DNA of 64,000 bases, taken from the NCBI GenBank assembly GCA_010015655.1, contig ML976721.1:266731-330730 (forward strand), given 5' to 3'. The position numbers and the translations under genes are program-made. This DNA comes from Bimuria novae-zelandiae CBS 107.79 (lineage: Eukaryota > Ascomycota > Dothideomycetes > Pleosporales > Didymosphaeriaceae). Below, piece after piece: positions 58,035-64,000 of the stretch (positions are counted from its first letter, which is position 1; every line of letters begins with the position of its first letter). The notes under the pieces are model-generated. The model had not been told where the DNA came from. It saw nothing but the letters and a program-made list of their open reading frames with translations, and made no database searches.

Positions 58035-61000
58035 CTACTCAAAATCGTCCCTCGTCAGCGCTCTTCCAATAAGCATCTTCCCCAAGTGCGTCTTTTCCAT
58101 TCCCTGCCTATTCTGACGGATCTTCACAAACTCCCTCAGGAACTTCACCGGGCTCTTCTTCAGACCCCACTTGCCAATAGGCGGTGAAACGAACATCTCT
58201 GGGTCGTTGGTATAGCCAGGCTTAATCGCTGTATATGCAAGACCAAGGTAGTCGCACAGCTCGACATACTCATCGTAGGACTGGAAGTACAGTTGCCCAG
58301 CGAAAAGATTAAGCTGGACGACCGCACTGCGGTCAATGCTCTCTGGAGAGAAGGAAGACCCGATATTGAAGAGTTGAAGGCCGTCGAGCGGATTATAGCC
58401 TTTGTTTGTTCGAGGCAGGTAGCGGTGCAAGGTGGCATATAACGACTGGCGGATGTCAGGCAATACGCTGTCGGCCTCGAATGGGCTTAGAATAAGCAGG
58501 CGACGGGTGCTCTTTCCCTTGACAAGCACGGACAGAACGCATTGTACAGGCCGCAAGTACAAATCCGATAGGTATGATGCCGAGGACGGCTTCGAAGTGT
58601 GTTTCACGGTACGCACAAAGTCGGCTGTGACGAACAGATCCGCAGGGATTTGGGCAAGATCAAAATCGATTGCGGCGCTGGTGGACTTGAGAGTTTGGAA
58701 TGCCGGTATCCAAGCCTCCGAATGCTCCGGAAATTGACCCGTCCTAATCAAGTGCAGAAGATGCGGATGGACGTAATGCTTCTCGGGCTCCATTGCGGGA
58801 GGTCGCTGTATCTGACGCTCCTCTTCGATTTCTGGCGAGAGCTCGCGCTCTTGTTCCTCTTGCAGGGTTGCCGAATCGAAGTTCATCGTCTCAAACTCCC
58901 GACAGCGCTTCACAAGTTTCGATAGATTGGGGTTCGTTATGTCCCAGTCCATCATGGATTGCTCATCAGAGGGACGAACCCGAGGTCGATAACGCTGATC
59001 GATCGTCTGTGCCTCTCCTTCCAGGAATCTACACGCCTCTTCTTCGGAGTACATGTTGTTTTTCAGCAAATTCCTGTGCTTCTCGAAACGGTGACCCTGG
59101 GTCGCCCACAGAGGCATGCTACGTCGAATATCGGCCCACGTCTCTGTGATAGCCCAAGCTAAGACATCAGCGACAGTTATCTTCGTAAGGTGTCCCTGAA
59201 GAACACTATCCCGGATCTTGACTTGGATTTCTTCCGGAACGCAGAAGACGACCGATTGTCCTTTACCCAGCTTTCGCATCCTCATACAGGCCTGAACCAG
59301 CTTGTCTTTGGTAAGGTTCGCACCAAGGGTGACCGCCGCACGATATGACCTGGGCAACACCAGATTGGTACCGCGAGTATGGGCTTCGTCAAGATATACC
59401 AAGCAGCCATCGAGATCTTTGGCGAATGAGGAAGTCTGCAGGGGCTCGATATGTCCACTTCGATGCAAGACCAGAAGCTCTTCGTGGTCGCTAAAGAACA
59501 CCACTGCCTTAGTCTTAAGCGGATCGCTCAATTGAAGCCACGCCTCCGCAACTTGATAGTTATTAAGCTCCAGAATCTGTGCGCCAACATCAAGTATCAC
59601 TCGAGTCTTCGATTCCATAGCATTGACGATATTGAGTAGATGTTCAGCATCAGTCGTCTCCTTGGAAGGCCGGGGCGGAAGAAGCTCGACATCGTTCTCG
59701 TCCTGAAGCAGGTATGCCAATACTAGGGCATTGGTGTGCTTTTGTTGGGGGAGATCTAGGTGGTGCACATCTAGCGGTAAGACGTGTCGGGAGTCATTGG
59801 TACCACTGAAACCGGTGGTCGGATTCGGCTTCTTCGCACCAAGATCCCAACCAGACGCCGACAGCTTATCGGGAAACTCCCTCATCTCTTTGGTGAACAC
59901 GAGATTGGAAAGGAAGTAGTCGATGGCGCCTTTGGAATACCGCAGAAATGGAAAGACTTCAGTCATGCATTGATGGCGGTCCTTGATGTTGACACCACTC
60001 AGGAGGCTGAACTCTTCTGGTAGGTTTGTAGTGGAACGCACCCAATCAGTATACTCATTTCCCGCTTGGTCTGTCTTGAGTAGATGCGCGAATGTATCGA
60101 AGAGATCCTCGTCCTTCAGGCCACCGTAGTAGTACGTCAAAGATGTGAGTACAATCACTACGTCGGGATGGCTGAATTCCGAACGGGGGGATGGGCTGTC
60201 TTTTGAGCGGTAAGGTACAGCCAGCTTTGTTCCTGGCGAGCGGTTGGGATCGATGCCGTAATTGACCCTCCATCGTTTGGCTTCCAAAGTGAAACGTAGA
60301 ATACCGCCGGCTATAAGACCACGAAGAAGCAGAAGAGGCTTCTTAGTGTTCTCGGTCCAGAACGGGCCTTGTTCAACAGCCTTGACGTCTTCTTGAGACA
60401 GTTCCGGGGAGCGTATGTAACGAAATATGACGCCTTGTTCTTTTGGCGGCTGTCGAGCAACTTGAAGGTATTCGAATCCCGCACTGCAAATGTGATTTGC
60501 GACAAGGTCCAATAGCCTGTCGGTGGCATCGTCCTTCAGGATCCGTACGCGAGGAACTCGTCCGGAACGGGTGTCAACTTCGACAGATTCTGGTAAGTCT
60601 TCATGTACCTGGAGGGCATACCGGGAAACAAGCGTCAGGACTGAGTGCACAATTTGCCACCGGACCGGACTCATGTCGATAAGCCTGGCTTCGCCCATTG
60701 TGTAGACAAGCTCAAACTTGACGCTGAAGTTTTCGTCGCTCTCGTCAACGATGTCGCGGGACTTTGTGTCGAAGAATGATTGGGTCTGCAACAACGACTT
60801 CCCTACAGCGTTTTGTCCACTGATGAGGCACTCGATTCCCATCAATTTGAAGGAAAGGATGTGCTCAGGCTGTACCAGGAGTATGCCTCTATTAGCCATG
60901 CATTCTCGGTAGAGAGATTTGATAAGCTCGGCTCCGTTGACATCGAGCCTCAGCTCGCGTGAGAATGGCATACTGTAGATCCGCCGACCAAGCAGACCGC

Positions 61001-64000
61001 CCAGCTTGAGAACAAGCATCTCGTGCATCTGTTTTGACTGCGGCTTCGCTACGATTACTCGCACAAGCCTTCGGTTTTCAGTTAGTCAAATCGCAAGAAC
61101 TGAAGAAGGTGCGGCGATGTTTCTTACCTTGACTTGTCCGCCCGCTCAGCTGCTACGATAGGGACGATGACAGACGACTTGCCCTCACCCATGTTCAGCT
61201 GCATGACGGAATTTTTTCCACCATCATCAGATCTCATTTGTTTTGTGATGTCCCACTGCGCGGCGCGAACCATCATACCGCTCTCGGCTTCCAGTAACAA
61301 AGTCTCAGGGAAACGTGCTGGATCCCAATTCCCATGACCCTTGTTGCTCAATTCTTCTGCCAGATCTTGCGGATGTTTGGCCAATCGAAGAAGCCTATGA
61401 GCGCGTTGCACCTCAGTCACCGCCAAAGCATACTTGACAATGATAGCTTGCCACTGAATTGTTAGAGTGTCATAACGATCATTGTTGAGTTGGCGAAGCC
61501 AGAATGTCGGGGTAGTCCTAGGACCAGTACTGTTGCGCGATGCAATCTCATCAAACGAGGCCACAATTTTCGACAGTAGCGAGCTGCACTGCTCCAAATA
61601 TTGTTCGCAATCGTGCACGTAAGTCTCCAGAGCATGCAGAATCATGCTCGGAGACCGGTCTTCGCGGATCGAAGAACGTCCCTCTCGAACAGCGAGTGAT
61701 TTGCAGCGATCGCGCAGATCAGCGACATACTCTTTTTCGCAATGAGACTTTCCAAATGTATCGAGTCTTTGGCATAGCTGTGATAAGCGATCTATAATCG
61801 TCTCATCGCACTCAATCTGAACTTTTGATTCCATGGGAAGCTCAAGCTTCGCGGGTGCGTTCGGCCATTGTAATAGCGGGGCTGCACGTTTTTGGTCAGT
61901 AAAGAACGTACAAAGACGTAGCAATGCTATCGAGGACTTACACGAAGATGAACTGGAAGGCGGGGCTAGTTCAAATATCTTCTCTCGGTTGAAAAACCAG
62001 CTCTCCGAAGGGATGGAAACTGGCTTGCAGTGGCGCACGGGCTGAAAGCTTGAAATTCCCACAGGAACGACTGGAATCTTCCCTATTTCTTCAGAAATAT
62101 TTGCAATGTATCGGAAAAAACGTCTATTCTCGAACCAAACTTTGAATATGGGCCGTATCTTTTCCATAGCGTTGACCGTGAAAATGTATGTGCCAGCGTG
62201 CGGAGAGTCGGGGGTGGTAGGTTGTTCAATTGGCCACTGACTGTGAAGAGCACGCGAAAAGGCTAGAACTGCATCATCTTGACTGTCATCGAACTTCTTC
62301 TCCTTTCTTGATTGCCATTGCCGATAACTCTCTCCAGAATTTCTCGGTAGGCTGTCTTCGTTACTCCCCTGGAATGGACGACAATGATTCATAACAACGC
62401 TCTTGATGTCCTCTAGTGAAGGATTGCTTCCTTTAGACAATTTGAAATGCGTGAGATCAGTCCGAGGCGGTTGGTAAGTTGACGTGGAGCGAACTTTGTA
62501 GAATGATGCCATAGCCTGAATCGCATTCATGTTCACCTTCTGGGAGAACGCAAGCGTAGAAAGCCACATCATCACAGAAAATTTGTTGAAACTCTGAGAC
62601 CAGACCGAAAGAGAAAGGTGAATGCGACACCACAGGTCCGGAAGATATGACTTAGGATCATCCAACAAGCGAGCGTGATACGTGAAGACTGGTGAATCAA
62701 GCACATCTTGGGCACCATTGACTACAGTACCTTGAAAAAGGTCGTCTTGGAGCGAACGCCGCATACTGACTGCGGTGATAGAGGACTTCAACGCCTGGTC
62801 GTTGCGTAATATCATCTTAGCCACTTCCAATGAACGCTTGCTTCGGTGTGCGTCCTCGACTTTATCCCTGGGAGAATAAACTTGATCAAAGTCTTGCGTG
62901 TAATGCTCCGCACCAAATTCATCATTGTGGAAGATGGATGAGCGGATGGCGTCTCGGCGGAGCAGATTTTTCTCCAAAGTACCAAGCCATTTCGGTTCAA
63001 CAAACTTCTTTTGCGGATAGAAAAGCTTGAACTTGTGGGATTCGCGGATAAGCTTTTCCACTTCCACATAAAAGTCAGGATGCTGCGATAATGGTGAGAG
63101 CTGTTCAATCCACTCAATCTTTTGCATCAGCTTCTCGTTTGGTGGATAATAATTTCTCGACGGTGTTATCCCAGCAATGAAACCTAGTATTTGTAGATTC
63201 TCCTCTGCGAGTTGGTCAAAAGACGACACTGCTCCAGAACGCAGAATTTGAAGTGCCGCTTCAGTTCCTGTATGCCCCGTAGCGGCATCCGGTAGACAGT
63301 GGGAAGTGAGCGCATGCAAGTAACAGAGAAAAAGTTTGCTCTGCAGGCTCCCATTATCGACGATCCGACCTAGAAGCCTGTCGAGCTGGTATGCATGTGT
63401 CTTGGTACTTGTATCCGGATTTATTGAAACCCGAACGTGGTCGGATTCTTTTGTGTACGAGACGACCCCTTCAGGTATCAACAATAAACGATCGGCCAAA
63501 CCTCGCTCCGGTTTGAGTACCAACTTGCTTGACAGTCCAATCAGTGTTCTAATTCGCTGATCAGGGTCAAGAACCATTCTTTGATATTGGCGGGACCGAA
63601 TGCTGGCTTCACGGGAGCCGAACTCAAAGCCGAGCTTGAGGCGCGGAAGCTCAATAGCAGTGATTTTGGTGGAGTGGTCGAAACTGATGTGAATGCGTGA
63701 TGCAAGTTCGAGTGAAGCGAATGCGTTCGTAAGGTAAAGGCCGGTTTTACTGTCAGGATTTATGAGTACAGATTGTCCGCGCTCCAACTGCCATCCAGAT
63801 CCGGACCATTTAAGATACCAATGGGCGGTGGATGTCTTCCATGGTGAGTCTCGCGGCCGGAACTCCACTGAGCGGTCGCTATGGCAATACCAGTGGAAAT
63901 GATCTTGAACAAAATGAGTAGGAAGTAGTTGCTCGAAGACACGAGAGGGTATCAGTTCGGCCTTCTTCCCAGCTTTCGTTGCGACAAGGAGGAGATCCGC
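58035..64000 (-). CDS. Giant DUF3638/DUF3645 protein, 5' end beyond window
   Basis: Partial: exons from the window edge to 61942, 61881-61128 and 61068-58035, 1948 residues present. Intron 61882-61941 (60 nt, GTAAGT, CTGAC, TGCAG) is in frame without a stop; intron 61069-61127 (59 nt, GTAAGA..CGAAG) joins ADKSR to LVRVIVAKP. The frame is open to base 64000 with no start, so the N-terminal part of this roughly 3000-residue fungal family lies outside. The DUF3638 signature LNMGEGKSSVIVPIVAAE ends at about 61135; DUF3645 follows. A second conserved block, YLDEAHTRGTNLVLP (59356-59400) and QACMRMRKLGKGQSVVF, resembles helicase/SecA motor motifs. Related proteins have been described as ubiquitin-linked, but no role is established here. 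Confidence 0.9.

Noticed and set aside
60440..60490. tRNA B-box-like GTATTCGAATCCCGC
   Set aside because: It lies in the DUF3638 coding exon and no A box or cloverleaf can be built around it.

Overview
The window is nuclear DNA of a filamentous ascomycete (Pezizomycotina, most likely Dothideomycetes; the class is an inference). The evidence is: many short introns (46-130 nt, mostly about 50) with GTAAGT/GTATGT-type donors and CTRAC-type branch points; a dispersed single 5S rRNA gene; fungal families such as Pex20, DUF3638/DUF3645 and a LARP1/Sro9-type La protein; and a DNA transposon whose body is TA-rich and full of C-to-T type stop codons, the mark of repeat-induced point mutation (RIP). 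I see no operons, bacterial genes or CRISPR. Most genes are ordinary housekeeping genes, and I resolved exon structures by hand from splice signals and reading-frame continuity.

Layout. 1-1.7 kb: RIP-degraded pogo/Fot1-type transposon. 1.7-4.7 kb (-): ankyrin-repeat protein whose 3' end runs into the transposon terminus. 5.5 kb (-): 5S rRNA gene. 6.6-8.5 kb (-): fumarylacetoacetate-hydrolase-family domain fused to an alpha/beta-hydrolase domain that has lost its nucleophile serine. 9.0-10.4 kb (-): conserved fungal protein. 11.5-14.9 kb (-): LARP1-like RNA-binding protein. 14.9-18.4 kb: no gene seen. 18.4-20.3 kb (-): peroxin 20. 20.9-22.6 kb (-): long coiled-coil protein. 24.7-25.1 kb (-): prefoldin subunit 1, divergent from 25.6-27.0 kb (+) alkaline ceramidase. 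27.5-29.1 kb (+): beta-tubulin. 29.8-30.6 kb (-): phospholipid methyltransferase (Opi3-like). 31.0-32.7 kb (-): amino-acid transporter. 34.2-37.3 kb (-): SCY1/SCYL2-like pseudokinase, divergent from 37.9-39.3 kb (+) mitochondrial branched-chain aminotransferase. 39.8-40.9 kb (+): mitochondrial two-HMG-box protein. 41.7-44.1 kb (+): broken CLC chloride channel. 44.9-47.2 kb (-): kelch-like membrane protein. 47.2-51.0 kb: no intact gene. 51.0-51.8 kb (+): decayed unknown gene. 51.8-53.2 kb (-): HpcH/HpaI aldolase and a glutaredoxin-like protein. 53.5-54.7 kb (+): CHORD-CS co-chaperone. 55.1-56.9 kb (-): HExxH-containing orphan protein. 58.0-64.0 kb (-): C-terminal two thirds or so of a giant DUF3638/DUF3645 protein that runs off the right edge.

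The genes do not form one pathway. The observations most worth following are the FAH/pseudo-hydrolase fusion, the CLC gene lacking the segment that carries the gating glutamate, the transposon end that supplies the stop codon of the ankyrin gene, and helicase/SecA-like ATPase signatures in the giant DUF3638/DUF3645 protein. All coordinates of exons are by-eye predictions without transcript data.
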